Of a DNA stretch of 64,000 nucleotides, positions 54,226 through 63,304 are shown in pieces. Below the pieces are notes generated by a model. It saw nothing but the letters and a program-made list of their open reading frames with translations, searched no databases and was not told the origin of the DNA. Made by a program: the position numbers and the translations under genes. This stretch comes from Limosilactobacillus rudii (lineage in GTDB: Bacteria > Bacillota > Bacilli > Lactobacillales > Lactobacillaceae), in the NCBI RefSeq assembly GCF_014145455.1, contig NZ_JACIVB010000033.1, positions 1-64,000 on the forward strand, read 5' to 3'. How positions within the stretch are numbered: position 1 is the stretch's first letter; the number at the start of each line of letters is the position of its first letter.

Positions 54226-54412
54226 TTATATTTACATCCGTTCTTTATCAAAATTGCTTATACTACAACTAAATTACAAGTAAAAATGCATCAGTTTCTT
54301 TTGATACAGGGTCATAAATACTAATATTATGGTAGTCTGGTTTTACTATTATCCTGTTACCGATTGCACAGTGTTTATATCATATCATTAGAATGCTTTA
54401 AAAGATAGCTTA

Positions 54413-54461
54413 AATAATTACCATAAAGCCTTATAGTTTCCATTACTGTAAGGCTTTTATT
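54413..54461. repeat. Right copy of 50-bp direct repeat
   Basis: This copy overlaps the 3' end of the isomerase gene (54443) and is repeated at 53365-53414. Repeats that include a gene's 3' end are the signature of site-specific integration. Confidence 0.8.
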
Positions 54462-55312
54462 CTAGTCGTTGCCTGCTTATCTGCCTTACGAAATACACTA
54501 ATTGCATTATCAAGGTCATTTTCTTTTGTTGCCTCAAAAGTAGCAAAAGTATAGGGCTTGAGTTTATTGATAAAGTCGATATATCGTTCAACGTCAATTA
54601 TTCCAGAGCCAAAAGGAACAGTAACTTTTTTACCGTCCATAAAATCCACGTCCTTTAAATGGAAAGTACAGATTCGTGAACCGTACAAACGAGCAGCTTC
54701 GGTTAAAATAGTATCCTGATCTTTATAGTTATTTTTGGAGATTAAATTAGCAAGGTCAAAGATAACAAATAAGTTAGGACTGTTTACGGCGTCTAATACC
54801 CGTCGTACGGCATAGTTATCATAAAGGGGATGATTTATTCCTGGTTCAATTGCAAATAGGGCACCAAGTTTTTCAGCAGTTTTAGTTATTTGTTTTACAG
54901 AATCAATTACGCGTAAAAGGGCAGTATTCGTAAAATTGTGTGGACTATACCCATTTGGCGAGAGAATACTTCCTGTTTCACTTCCGACAACTGCCGCATG
55001 TAAAAATCTTTCTGCTACGAGACTATCATAATAGCTTTGCAAATTTTTATTTCGAATAGAATTTTCATAATCAATCATATTAACGTAATTTCCTAAAACA
55101 GAAATTCGTACGCCAGCATGTCTAAACTTTTGATCAATATCGTTTAATAAGCCGGGGGAATACCGTGAACTATTTGCAATTAGCTCTTTTGGCAAAAATT
55201 TAAATGGAGCAAATTGAACATTGTTAAATCCATAGTTGGCAGTAACGCTAAATAAATGTTTAAAAGTGTGTTCACTGACATCATGAGCGCGAATGCCGAT
55301 ATTAATACTCAT
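54443..55312 (-). CDS. Sugar phosphate isomerase/epimerase-like TIM-barrel protein
   Basis: The 289-residue protein belongs to the xylose isomerase-like / AP endonuclease 2 superfamily. Metal-binding and substrate segments are visible as GSETGSIL (about 115-122), FAIEPGINHP (metal Glu) and FDLANLI with TFHLKDVDF (metal His). It probably epimerises or isomerises a keto-sugar or keto-uronate related to the KduI substrate, since it is divergent from kduI, but the reaction is unproven. GAGGTGATT precedes the ATG. Confidence 0.8.
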   Translation of the reverse strand: MSINIGIRAHDVSEHTFKHLFSVTANYGFNNVQFAPFKFLPKELIANSSRYSPGLLNDIDQKFRHAGVRISVLGNYVNMIDYENSIRNKNLQSYYDSLVAERFLHAAVVGSETGSILSPNGYSPHNFTNTALLRVIDSVKQITKTAEKLGALFAIEPGINHPLYDNYAVRRVLDAVNSPNLFVIFDLANLISKNNYKDQDTILTEAARLYGSRICTFHLKDVDFMDGKKVTVPFGSGIIDVERYIDFINKLKPYTFATFEATKENDLDNAISVFRKADKQATTRIKALQ

Positions 55313-55364
55313 TTATAATCACCTCTAGTTTTATCTTATCACTTAATTAGCTATTAGAAATCTG

Positions 55365-55464
55365 GTTTCTTAAAAAGAAACATTTTAATGGAAGCACTTG
55401 CAAAAAGTGTCAATAAGACTATAATTAATGGTGAATAAGGAAATAAAATTTCTAATTAAGAAAC
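55365..55464 (+). promoter_or_regulatory. kduI promoter flanked by two palindromic sites
   Basis: TTGCAA (55398-55403) and TATAAT (55420-55425) are 16 bases apart. GTTTCTTAAAAAGAAAC (55365-55381), a perfect 7-3-7 palindrome, lies upstream. ATTTCTAATTAAGAAAC (55448-55464) lies downstream. They are the likely operator pair for the IclR-type regulator encoded at 57292. Confidence 0.65.
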
Positions 55465-55479
55465 GGAGGAATAGATAAA

Positions 55480-56328
55480 ATGAGTTTTAAGATGGTAACT
55501 CGTTATGCTCACAGTCCTAAGGATATCCAACATTATGATACAAAAGAATTACGGGACGAATTTTTAATGGATAAGATTTTTGCCTTAGGCGATATCTTAT
55601 TGACATATACGTACAATGATCGAATGATTTTCGGGGGTGTTACGCCTAAAGCTGGTGAACCACTAGAAATCAAACTTGACAAAGATCTTGGTGTCGACTA
55701 CTTCTTACAACGACGTGAACTTGGTTTCATTAATATTGGTGGTTCTGGTTCAGTAACTATTGATGGTAAAAAAGATCAGATTGTAAAGCATGATGGTTAT
55801 TATATTGGAATGGGTGCCAAACATGTGATTTTTGAATCTGATAATTCTGATGATCCTGCTAAATTCTATGTTGTGTCAACTCCTGCTCATAAGACATATC
55901 CTAATAAAAAGCTCCCATTTAAGGATGCAATCGCAATGCCAATGGGTAGTCAAAAAGATATGAACAAGCGGACAATCTATAAATATATTGATGCTTCAAG
56001 TATGGATACGTGTCAACTGCAAATGGGTTACACCGTTCTTGAACCTGGTAATGGCTGGAATACAATGCCATGTCATACTCACGCACGGCGGATGGAAACA
56101 TACATGTATTGCGAGTTTGGTTCAAAGGACACGCGAGTATTCCACTTTATGGGCAAACCGGATGAAAGCAAACATATTGTCTTAGAACCAGAACAAGCAG
56201 TTGTGAACCCTAGTTGGTCAATCCACTGTGGTGTTGGTACAACTAATTATTCATTTATCTGGGCAATGTGCGGTGAAAACCAAACCTATGATGATATGGA
56301 CATGGTTGATATGCATGATTTGAAGTAA
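55480..56328 (+). CDS. kduI: 5-keto-4-deoxyuronate isomerase
   Basis: KduI converts 5-keto-4-deoxyuronate to 2,5-diketo-3-deoxygluconate, the step after GH105 acts on unsaturated galacturonides. The 282-residue cupin has the zinc ligands in MPCHTHARRMETYMY (two His and a Glu, about 195-209) and the later His in SWSIHCGVGT. The gene starts behind CGGAGGA and is 13 bases before kduD. Confidence 0.94.
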   Translation: MSFKMVTRYAHSPKDIQHYDTKELRDEFLMDKIFALGDILLTYTYNDRMIFGGVTPKAGEPLEIKLDKDLGVDYFLQRRELGFINIGGSGSVTIDGKKDQIVKHDGYYIGMGAKHVIFESDNSDDPAKFYVVSTPAHKTYPNKKLPFKDAIAMPMGSQKDMNKRTIYKYIDASSMDTCQLQMGYTVLEPGNGWNTMPCHTHARRMETYMYCEFGSKDTRVFHFMGKPDESKHIVLEPEQAVVNPSWSIHCGVGTTNYSFIWAMCGENQTYDDMDMVDMHDLK

Positions 56329-56341
56329 AGAAGGTATATTT

Positions 56342-57157
56342 ATGGCTCAATCACAAGAAGAAATTAAGCGAAATGAGGCGGCCCTTGATAAATTTAAAAT
56401 GTCCGCTTTTGATTTGAGCGGGAAGGTTGCAATTATTACTGGTGGGAATACCGGTTTGGGACAAGGTTATGCGGTTGCTTTAGCTGAAGCTGGTGCTGAT
56501 ATTTTTATTCCCACCCATGGTACTCAAGGGTGGAGCGATACACGTGAAATGATTGAAAAACGTGGGCGTAAAGTAGAGTTCATGCAAGTTGACTTGACTG
56601 AACCAGGCGTTGCCCAAAAAGTTGTCGACCAAGCCATTAAGACATTCGGTCACATCGACATTTTGATTAACAATGCCGGAATGATTAAGCGAAATCCAAT
56701 TCTTGAATCAAAAGATGAGGATTGGGATGCCGTTATTAATATTAACCTTAATGCTGTTTACCACATGTCAATGGCGGCAGCAAAGGTATTTGCTAAGCAA
56801 GGACATGGTAAGATTATTAATATTGGATCAATGCTTTCCTTCCAAGGTGGTAAGTTTATCCCATCCTATACGGCTTCTAAACACGGGGTCGCTGGCTTAA
56901 CTAAATCATTTGCTAGTGAGATGGGAGCATATGGCGTGCAGGTCAATGCAATTGCTCCTGGTTATATTAAGACTGCTAACACTGCACCAATTCGGGCAGA
57001 TAAAGCACGGAATCAAGAAATCCTTGATCGTATTCCTGCTGGTCACTGGGCTGAACCACACGAATTAATGGGGGTTGCCGTCTTCTTGGCAAGTGATGCA
57101 GCTAATTACGTCAATGGTACGATCATGCCAGTTGATGGTGGGTATCTCGTTCGGTAA
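56342..57157 (+). CDS. kduD: 2-deoxy-D-gluconate 3-dehydrogenase
   Basis: KduD reduces 2,5-diketo-3-deoxygluconate to 2-keto-3-deoxygluconate with NADH. The 271-residue short-chain dehydrogenase has the cofactor motif TGGNTGLGQG (about 34-43), NNAG (about 110-113), and the catalytic Ser plus YTASK (about 178-182). Together with KduI it brings unsaturated uronate into the KdgK-KdgA route. A terminator follows. Confidence 0.93.
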   Translation: MAQSQEEIKRNEAALDKFKMSAFDLSGKVAIITGGNTGLGQGYAVALAEAGADIFIPTHGTQGWSDTREMIEKRGRKVEFMQVDLTEPGVAQKVVDQAIKTFGHIDILINNAGMIKRNPILESKDEDWDAVININLNAVYHMSMAAAKVFAKQGHGKIINIGSMLSFQGGKFIPSYTASKHGVAGLTKSFASEMGAYGVQVNAIAPGYIKTANTAPIRADKARNQEILDRIPAGHWAEPHELMGVAVFLASDAANYVNGTIMPVDGGYLVR

Positions 57158-57171
57158 AACCTATTTTAATA

Positions 57172-57211
57172 AAAAATGTGACCGTGGAAATAATCCCAGT
57201 CACATTTTTAT
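57172..57211 (+). terminator. kduID terminator
   Basis: AAAAATGTGAC pairs with GTCACATTTTT. Confidence 0.85.
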
Positions 57212-57291
57212 TATCCTGTTTGTATTGCGAAAAACAATAAAATGGTGTTTGATATAATTTAGTTAATTTTCAATGAATTGAGTGAATAGAA

Positions 57292-58044
57292 ATGGAAAAT
57301 AAATTATACGGAGCGGTTCTCCTAAAAGCGCGTCAAATTCTTGACTACATTGCAAGCACAGATGAAGCACCGACGCTTCGTGAATTGGATGAGCACCTTG
57401 ATATCTCAAAACCAACAATTTATAAAATTCTTAAAACGCTTGAATATTGTGGTTACATTCGGGTTGAGGGGGAAGATAAACATTATTATCTTGGAACGAT
57501 TTTTTTACAATATGCCCAAGCAGTAAATAACTCGTTTGATATTGAAGAAATTGCCAGACCATATTTAAAACAACTACGTGATGCTACTAGAGAAACCGTT
57601 AATCTTGGAATAATTGAGGATAATAGCGTTGTATTACTTTCAAAACTTGAAAGCACTAATAGTATTAAACTCGTTTCTTATATTGGCGGCAAGATGCACA
57701 TGTACTCTTCGGCAATGGGAAAGGCCGTTTTAGCAACATATAATGATAAGCAATTATCAGAGTACTTAAATGATCTTACGTTTGAAAAGCTGACACCTAA
57801 CACAATTGATAATACTCAGCGGTTAATGGAAGATATAAATAATACACGACGACAGGGCTACTCAATAGACGATATTGAAAATCAGCCAGGTGTATACTGC
57901 CTTGGCTTTTCTCTCGTAAAAAACGGTCATGTCCTTGGTGCATTTAGTATTAGTACACCAGAATATCGGATGGATGATGATAAAAAGAAGCAATTCGTAA
58001 CACTTGGTCAGCAGACCCAGCAACAGATTCTCAGCGCAATTTAG
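57292..58044 (+). CDS. kdgR: IclR-family regulator (KdgR-like)
   Basis: The 250-residue regulator has an N-terminal winged helix (about 8-70, TLRELDEHLDISKPTIYKILKTLEY) and an IclR effector domain (about 80-248). KdgR of enterobacteria belongs here, senses 2-keto-3-deoxygluconate and controls kduID. The position behind kduID and the palindromes at the kduI promoter fit this, but binding is inferred. The 3' end overlaps the convergent LysR gene by 14 bases. Confidence 0.85.
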   Translation: MENKLYGAVLLKARQILDYIASTDEAPTLRELDEHLDISKPTIYKILKTLEYCGYIRVEGEDKHYYLGTIFLQYAQAVNNSFDIEEIARPYLKQLRDATRETVNLGIIEDNSVVLLSKLESTNSIKLVSYIGGKMHMYSSAMGKAVLATYNDKQLSEYLNDLTFEKLTPNTIDNTQRLMEDINNTRRQGYSIDDIENQPGVYCLGFSLVKNGHVLGAFSISTPEYRMDDDKKKQFVTLGQQTQQQILSAI

Positions 58045-58927
58045 TTTTTTCTTGGATTTCCTCATTAACAAATTGTAGAAATTTTTCCATTGCTGACGAG
58101 AGAACAGTATTTTTGCGCCATGCTAAAACATCGCCAGTTGATTTGTTGGGATTAAAGGGGATAAAGGTAAGACTTGGATCATGAAAGTTATTATAGACGC
58201 CCCTTATTGTTAAAACGTAGTAGTTACTATTTCTCAGTAAAGCAACGGCATTACCGGGAAGGCTGGTAGTAGCACGTACATCTAACTTTGTTTGATCAAG
58301 CTTAAGAATATCACTAACTTCATCACGAATGATACTACGACGAGGCAAGATTAAAGGAAGTTTGTAAAGGTCTTCTTTCGTGACTTGCTTACGATTAGCA
58401 AGTGGCGCCTTTTTAGTCATTAGTAACCCCCATTCTTCACGGACAGGAAGTTCAAGGAAATTATATTTTGCTGCTTCAACAGGTTCGAGTAAGCAAACTA
58501 GATCATTGATTCCTTCATCTAATTGGCGCCGTAGGATATCCCCATCGCCATCAAAAAGATTAAATGTAACGTTGGGATATTGTTGCTGGAACTTGGTAAT
58601 TAGTTTTGCCATGTACGGTGATGCATTAGAGACCGCAGACCCGAGACTAATTGTTCCAGTTAATTCGGCAACTTGTTGGTGTAGCTCATCGTTAGCCTGT
58701 TGTAATAGTTGCAACATTGTTGTGGCACGTTGCTGAAAAAGAATTCCCGCTTTAGTTAGTTGTAGACGGTGATTTTCACGATTGAACAATTTTATATTTA
58801 ATTCTTTTTCGAGATCTATTATTTGTCGTGAAAGAGTTGGCTGCGTGATATGTAGTTGTTCGGCTGCCTTAGTGATATTATTAGTCTTAGCAACTACTAA
58901 AAAGTACTTTAAAATTCGTGTTTCCAT
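58031..58927 (-). CDS. LysR-family transcriptional regulator
   Basis: The 298-residue LysR protein has an N-terminal helix-turn-helix (KTNNITKAAEQLHITQPTLSRQIIDLEKEL, about 15-44) and a type 2 periplasmic-binding effector domain (about 88-290). It is divergent from the flavodoxin and cupin genes, which are the obvious targets. The effector is unknown. Confidence 0.9.
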   Translation of the reverse strand: METRILKYFLVVAKTNNITKAAEQLHITQPTLSRQIIDLEKELNIKLFNRENHRLQLTKAGILFQQRATTMLQLLQQANDELHQQVAELTGTISLGSAVSNASPYMAKLITKFQQQYPNVTFNLFDGDGDILRRQLDEGINDLVCLLEPVEAAKYNFLELPVREEWGLLMTKKAPLANRKQVTKEDLYKLPLILPRRSIIRDEVSDILKLDQTKLDVRATTSLPGNAVALLRNSNYYVLTIRGVYNNFHDPSLTFIPFNPNKSTGDVLAWRKNTVLSSAMEKFLQFVNEEIQEKTKLR

Positions 58928-58972
58928 GGTAATCCCTCGTTTGTATTTTTATTATAAAAGGAGCATTTAATA

Positions 58973-59449
58973 ATGGCAAAACAGGCATTAATCTTGTATT
59001 ACTCACAATTTGATAATACTGCCAAATTAGCTAGTAAAATTTGCAGTTCTACAGGTGCTGATATTGTCCGGATTAAAGTAACGACAAATACTTTCCCGCT
59101 TGATATGCAAAAAACAGATAAAATTTATCAAAATCAGTTAGCAAATAACCATTTTCCTAAATTAATAACGACATTGCCTGATTTGACGTACTATGACTTA
59201 CTTTTAGTTGGCGGACCGGTATGGGATGGGCAAGTATCATCACCAATTATTTCCCTTTTACACCATCTTCAAGGTTATTCAGGAACAGTTGCGCCGTTTA
59301 GTACTGGTTGGAGTGATACCGGTAAATATCAAAAAGACTTTGTTTCACGGGCTGGAAATCTTAATGTAACAACCGGCTATCATATTTTAACCCACGGTAC
59401 ACCTTCGTTTAGTCCTAAAACATTATCTTCATGGCTTCGGAAATTATAA
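58973..59449 (+). CDS. Flavodoxin family protein
   Basis: The 158-residue FMN-binding protein has the phosphate loop YYSQFDNTAK (about 9-18) and the flavin contacts VGGPVWDGQ and FSTGWSD. It probably serves as electron carrier or quinone/flavin reductase. It is 45 bases from the LysR start, in a shared control region, and a cupin gene follows after about 100 bases. Confidence 0.88.
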   Translation: MAKQALILYYSQFDNTAKLASKICSSTGADIVRIKVTTNTFPLDMQKTDKIYQNQLANNHFPKLITTLPDLTYYDLLLVGGPVWDGQVSSPIISLLHHLQGYSGTVAPFSTGWSDTGKYQKDFVSRAGNLNVTTGYHILTHGTPSFSPKTLSSWLRKL

Positions 59450-59553
59450 TTACTGCAATTCATTTTTTGCATAACTTATTATTTATAATAAGCTTTTTAC
59501 ATTCCTGCGGCTAGCTATTATTATAAAAGCAATAATTATTGGAGGTAATGATA

Positions 59554-59970
59554 ATGGCAGCGAATGAACATGAAGTAAAAAATGATCTGTTTGGTTTTGG
59601 GGATAAAAATATTGCTTTTGCAAAGTATTTTCTTGGAACTAGTTATCTTAATGGCCTTGTAGCACCTGATGATAACATTGATGTTAATGTCGCTAATGTT
59701 AACTTTGAACCAGGATGTCGTAATAACTGGCATATTCATCATGACGGTTTTCAGATTTTATTAGTAACTGCCGGTGAAGGCTGGTATCAAGAAGAAGGAA
59801 AGCCCGCACAATTGCTCAAGCCGGGTGATGTTGTAGCCATTCATGAAGGAGTCAAACATTGGCATGGTGCAACCAAGAATAGTTGGTTCTCTCATATTGC
59901 GATTACTAAAGGGTCCAGCGAATGGTGTGAAGAAGTAGACGATCAGACCTATAACCAATTAACTGAGTAA
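59554..59970 (+). CDS. Cupin-domain protein
   Basis: The 138-residue single cupin has the metal motif WHIHHDGFQILLVTAGEGWY (about 52-71) and the second motif PGDVVAIHEGVKHWHGA. Such small cupins are often associated with carboxymuconolactone decarboxylase-like or alcohol dehydrogenase genes of redox stress clusters; the reaction here is unknown. The start is the ATG at 59554, eight bases after GGAGG. Confidence 0.85.
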   Translation: MAANEHEVKNDLFGFGDKNIAFAKYFLGTSYLNGLVAPDDNIDVNVANVNFEPGCRNNWHIHHDGFQILLVTAGEGWYQEEGKPAQLLKPGDVVAIHEGVKHWHGATKNSWFSHIAITKGSSEWCEEVDDQTYNQLTE

Positions 59971-60039
59971 GTTAGACCAGCTTTGTTTTTTATCTCTTCT
60001 TTCTTTGTTATACTGGATAAAGTCTAAGGAGGAGATTAA

Positions 60040-60495
60040 ATGGAAAGCTGGTTATTTTTAGCTTTAGTATTATTAATTGCCATTATTGGTCATAACTCAT
60101 CATTAATTATTGCAACGATAGTGGTAATGGTACTAAAATTAATCCCTTATACTGTCAAATGGCTACCACTTATTCAACATAAGGGAATTAATTGGGGAGT
60201 GACCGTAATCTCGGTTGCAATCCTTATTCCAATAGCAACAGGTCAAATTGGCTTTAATGATTTATGGGCTGCATTTAAGAATCCAGCAGGGTGGATTGCG
60301 GTTATTGCTGGAATCGCTGTTGCAATCTTATCTAAATATGGGGTAAATCAATTAGCTGCGGTTCCTCAAGTAACGGTTGCTTTAGTTTTAGGAACAATTA
60401 TTGGCGTTGTCGCATTTAAAGGAATTGCTGCTGGCCCAGTAATTGCAAGCGGAATGACATATTGCATTGTTAGCTTATTAAACCTGCATTTTTAA
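60040..60495 (+). CDS. DUF441 membrane protein
   Basis: The 151-residue integral membrane protein has four hydrophobic segments and the family region [21 protein letters not shown] (from about residue 51), matching UPF0756/DUF441 proteins. The function is unknown. A bidirectional terminator separates it from the converging MFS gene. Confidence 0.85.
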   Translation: MESWLFLALVLLIAIIGHNSSLIIATIVVMVLKLIPYTVKWLPLIQHKGINWGVTVISVAILIPIATGQIGFNDLWAAFKNPAGWIAVIAGIAVAILSKYGVNQLAAVPQVTVALVLGTIIGVVAFKGIAAGPVIASGMTYCIVSLLNLHF

Positions 60496-60512
60496 TTTAT
60501 AGTCTTTAATAT

Positions 60513-60565
60513 AAAAATTCGAACCATAATTTTTGATATTTCAAAAATCGTAGTTCGAATTTTTT
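60513..60565. terminator. Bidirectional terminator
   Basis: AAAAATTCGAACCATAATTT pairs with the reverse arm ending TTCGAATTTTTT. Confidence 0.85.
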
Positions 60566-60569
60566 GTTT

Positions 60570-61730
60570 TTATTTATGAGCGTTTTTGATTAAATAGTAT
60601 GAGCCAAAAACAGCAATTAGGGCATAAATTGCACCGACATAACCAATTTGACTAATTTGAACATAGTTGACACTAATTGAAGCTGTTAAAGAGCCAACGG
60701 AAACACCGATATTCGTGCAGATGGGATTTAATGATGAAGCAAGATTCATCGCTTCGGGATAATCACGATCGGCAACGTTTAAGAACATGACTTGAAGAAT
60801 TGATCCTGGCATACCTAAAATGAAGCATATCAGACAGAGAAGAATAATGCCAAGCCAAGAAATATGAAACATTAAATTCATCACTAGTAGGCAAATAAAA
60901 ACAGCCCCACTAATTAATGTTAGCTTGGTAATACCAAAGCGATTAGCAACGACCCCGGCACAAGTATTACCGATAATGAATGTTATACCGACTAACCCAA
61001 GTAGCCAGGTAAGCTCAGTAGTACTAAATCCAAGAACAGTTGTAATAATTGGTCGAATATAAGTGTAAAAAGTATATTCAGCTGCCATTAGCATAATCAT
61101 AACAACAATGCCGAGAATAATTCGTTGATCCTTTAATAGTTTAAGCTGATTACTTAAGGACGCGTTAGCCTGGCGACTATTTCTGGGGACTAGCCATAAC
61201 AGAAAACCGCAAATAATAATGGTTAAAACAGAAATTAATGCAAAGCTATCACGCCAAGAAAAAGTATTACTAATAGCGGTACCAACGGGAACACCGATAA
61301 TTGTTGCAATACTAAATCCGGCAAAAGTTGAAGCCACTAACATCGCTCGTTTCTCAATCGGGGCAATAATACTAACAAAAACGAGGATTAAGGAAATAAT
61401 AGCTCCGGCAACTGCTGCCGTTAATATCCGTGAAACAAATAACCAGAAGAGGTTTGGGGCAAATGCTGTTAAGGTATTACCGATTAAAAAGATCGCCATT
61501 AAAACCATCAATACTTTGAAACGATCAAACTTACCAGTAAAGGTCGTAATTAATGGGGTACAGATAGCATAAATAATAGCAAAGCTGGTTACTAAGAAAC
61601 CAACTGTTGATAATGAGGTTTGGTAACTTTTGGCAATATCCGAAATTACCCCCACAACCATAAATTCATTACAGCCAAGCAAGAATGCTGTTAAAACAAA
61701 GATAATTGACTGTAAGCGAAACTTAGACAT
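60570..61730 (-). CDS. MFS transporter, AraJ/DHA1 type
   Basis: The 386-residue major facilitator has twelve predicted helices. The N-terminal FLLGCNEFMVVGVISDIA and the TFAGFSIATIIGVPVGT segment match DHA1 exporters such as AraJ/YdhP. It probably exports a sugar or a toxic small molecule. It follows the DHA2 gene by 25 bases on the same strand, so the two exporters form an operon. Confidence 0.85.
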   Translation of the reverse strand: MSKFRLQSIIFVLTAFLLGCNEFMVVGVISDIAKSYQTSLSTVGFLVTSFAIIYAICTPLITTFTGKFDRFKVLMVLMAIFLIGNTLTAFAPNLFWLFVSRILTAAVAGAIISLILVFVSIIAPIEKRAMLVASTFAGFSIATIIGVPVGTAISNTFSWRDSFALISVLTIIICGFLLWLVPRNSRQANASLSNQLKLLKDQRIILGIVVMIMLMAAEYTFYTYIRPIITTVLGFSTTELTWLLGLVGITFIIGNTCAGVVANRFGITKLTLISGAVFICLLVMNLMFHISWLGIILLCLICFILGMPGSILQVMFLNVADRDYPEAMNLASSLNPICTNIGVSVGSLTASISVNYVQISQIGYVGAIYALIAVFGSYYLIKNAHK

Positions 61731-61755
61731 AAATTTCTCTCCTTTCTATTTTATT

Positions 61756-63144
61756 TTACGCTTTTTCTAATTTTATTTGGGAAGAAATTTTATGATAAAG
61801 TTTGGTGCTAAGGTATAGGGATGTTAATAGCAAGCAGAGGCAAAGAATAAAGCCGGCTTGAATACCTAGATGAGATGAAGGATTATGAACTGCGTGGTTA
61901 ATAATACCAACAACAGCTACGATTAAGGCAGTACCAAAAGAGGCGGCAATTTGCCGAAGAGTATTGAAAGTTGCAACGGCATCAGGAACAATTTCATTTG
62001 GTAAGAGGGACAATGCTTGTGTTTGTAATGGAATAAGCATTGTTACTAAACCAAATTGCCGTATAGTTTGAAAAAGGGTAATCATTAAGACCGAGCTACG
62101 AGCCCCAATGGCTGCCTGCCCAAGCGTACCGATAATATCGATTATTAAACCGGCACCAACTAAAATCTTAATAGGATAGATATCGTAAAAGTGACCACTA
62201 GTAGTCGATAATAATCCAGTTAAGATTGCGCCGGGAAGAACCGCAATTGCAGAAATAACAGTACTTTCTCCCAGAACTATCTGTACTAATAGTGGAATCA
62301 AAATTGCATTACCATACATTGTTGCGGTGATAAGCATATTAATTACAGTCGCTAAAACAAATTGCTTATGCGAAAAAATCTTAAAATTAATTAATTGGCG
62401 GTCACTATGACGTTGATTTAAGAAAAATAGCAGAAGAAATAGTAATCCGATAGTAACATAGCCAATTACATTAAATGAGACTAGTGAGTTATTAGAAACG
62501 TTTGACAGTCCCATTAATAATGACCAAAGACCACCAGTAATTAAGATTAATGCTAAAGTATTGAACTGTGGGTGTTCATTATGCGGAATAGCTGGTAAAA
62601 AGAAAAATGACAATAGAAGGGTGAGAACGGCGAAAGGAATTATTAATAAGAATAGGTATCGCCATGAGAAAAAGTGTAGGAGAAATCCAGAAAAAGCGGG
62701 GCCAAGAATAGGGGCACAATTAAACGCTAAACCAATAATTCCCATAATTTGTCCCTTTTTCCCTGGCTTGGCATAACGAATTGCAAGAACGTTCACCAAG
62801 GGCATCATCATTCCCGCTCCAAGCGCTTGAATCATCCGGGCAATAACAATCATATTAAAACTTAGGGCAAGTCCACCAACAATTGTTCCAAGTAGAAAGA
62901 TCCCTGCAAAAATGATAAACAACTTTTTAAATGAAAAACGTTTAATTAGGAAAGAACTAACAGGAATCATGAGGGCATTTACTAGCATGTAGCCATTTGT
63001 TACCCATTGAACTTGGGCTTCACTAATATTAAAAACATGCATAAATGTTGGCAATGCAATGTTCATTAGGGTTGAACAGAGAAGACCGAAGAAGGTTCCA
63101 AAAACCATGATTATTAAGGCATGACTTATTCGTTTATTTTCCAT
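61756..63144 (-). CDS. DHA2-family multidrug exporter (EmrB/QacA type)
   Basis: The 462-residue protein has about fourteen helices. LLCSTLMNIALPTFMHVFNI, QWVTNGYMLVNAL and the motif C-like GLAFNCAPILGPAFSGFLL are family hallmarks of drug:proton antiporters. It is first in a two-exporter operon and divergent from the CopY-type gene; the region between has the cop box, so joint control is possible. Confidence 0.87.
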   Translation of the reverse strand: MENKRISHALIIMVFGTFFGLLCSTLMNIALPTFMHVFNISEAQVQWVTNGYMLVNALMIPVSSFLIKRFSFKKLFIIFAGIFLLGTIVGGLALSFNMIVIARMIQALGAGMMMPLVNVLAIRYAKPGKKGQIMGIIGLAFNCAPILGPAFSGFLLHFFSWRYLFLLIIPFAVLTLLLSFFFLPAIPHNEHPQFNTLALILITGGLWSLLMGLSNVSNNSLVSFNVIGYVTIGLLFLLLFFLNQRHSDRQLINFKIFSHKQFVLATVINMLITATMYGNAILIPLLVQIVLGESTVISAIAVLPGAILTGLLSTTSGHFYDIYPIKILVGAGLIIDIIGTLGQAAIGARSSVLMITLFQTIRQFGLVTMLIPLQTQALSLLPNEIVPDAVATFNTLRQIAASFGTALIVAVVGIINHAVHNPSSHLGIQAGFILCLCLLLTSLYLSTKLYHKISSQIKLEKA

Positions 63145-63234
63145 CGGGTAAATGTATCGCTCCTTTAATTAATTGAACAGTATTAGAGTGTACTAGTCCT
63201 ATTAATAAAGTCAATAATGAATCTATTATTAGAT

Positions 63235-63287
63235 TTGCAAGGAACTAAATAAATGATAGAATAGACTTATGATTATTTACATTTGTA
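63235..63287 (+). promoter_or_regulatory. copY promoter with cop box
   Basis: TTGCAA (63235-63240) and TAGAAT (63257-63262) are 16 bases apart. TACATTTGTA (63278-63287) matches the CopY operator consensus TACANNTGTA and covers the initial transcribed bases just before AGGAGGG. Confidence 0.8.
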
Positions 63288-63304
63288 AACGCAGGAGGGG
63301 TTAA

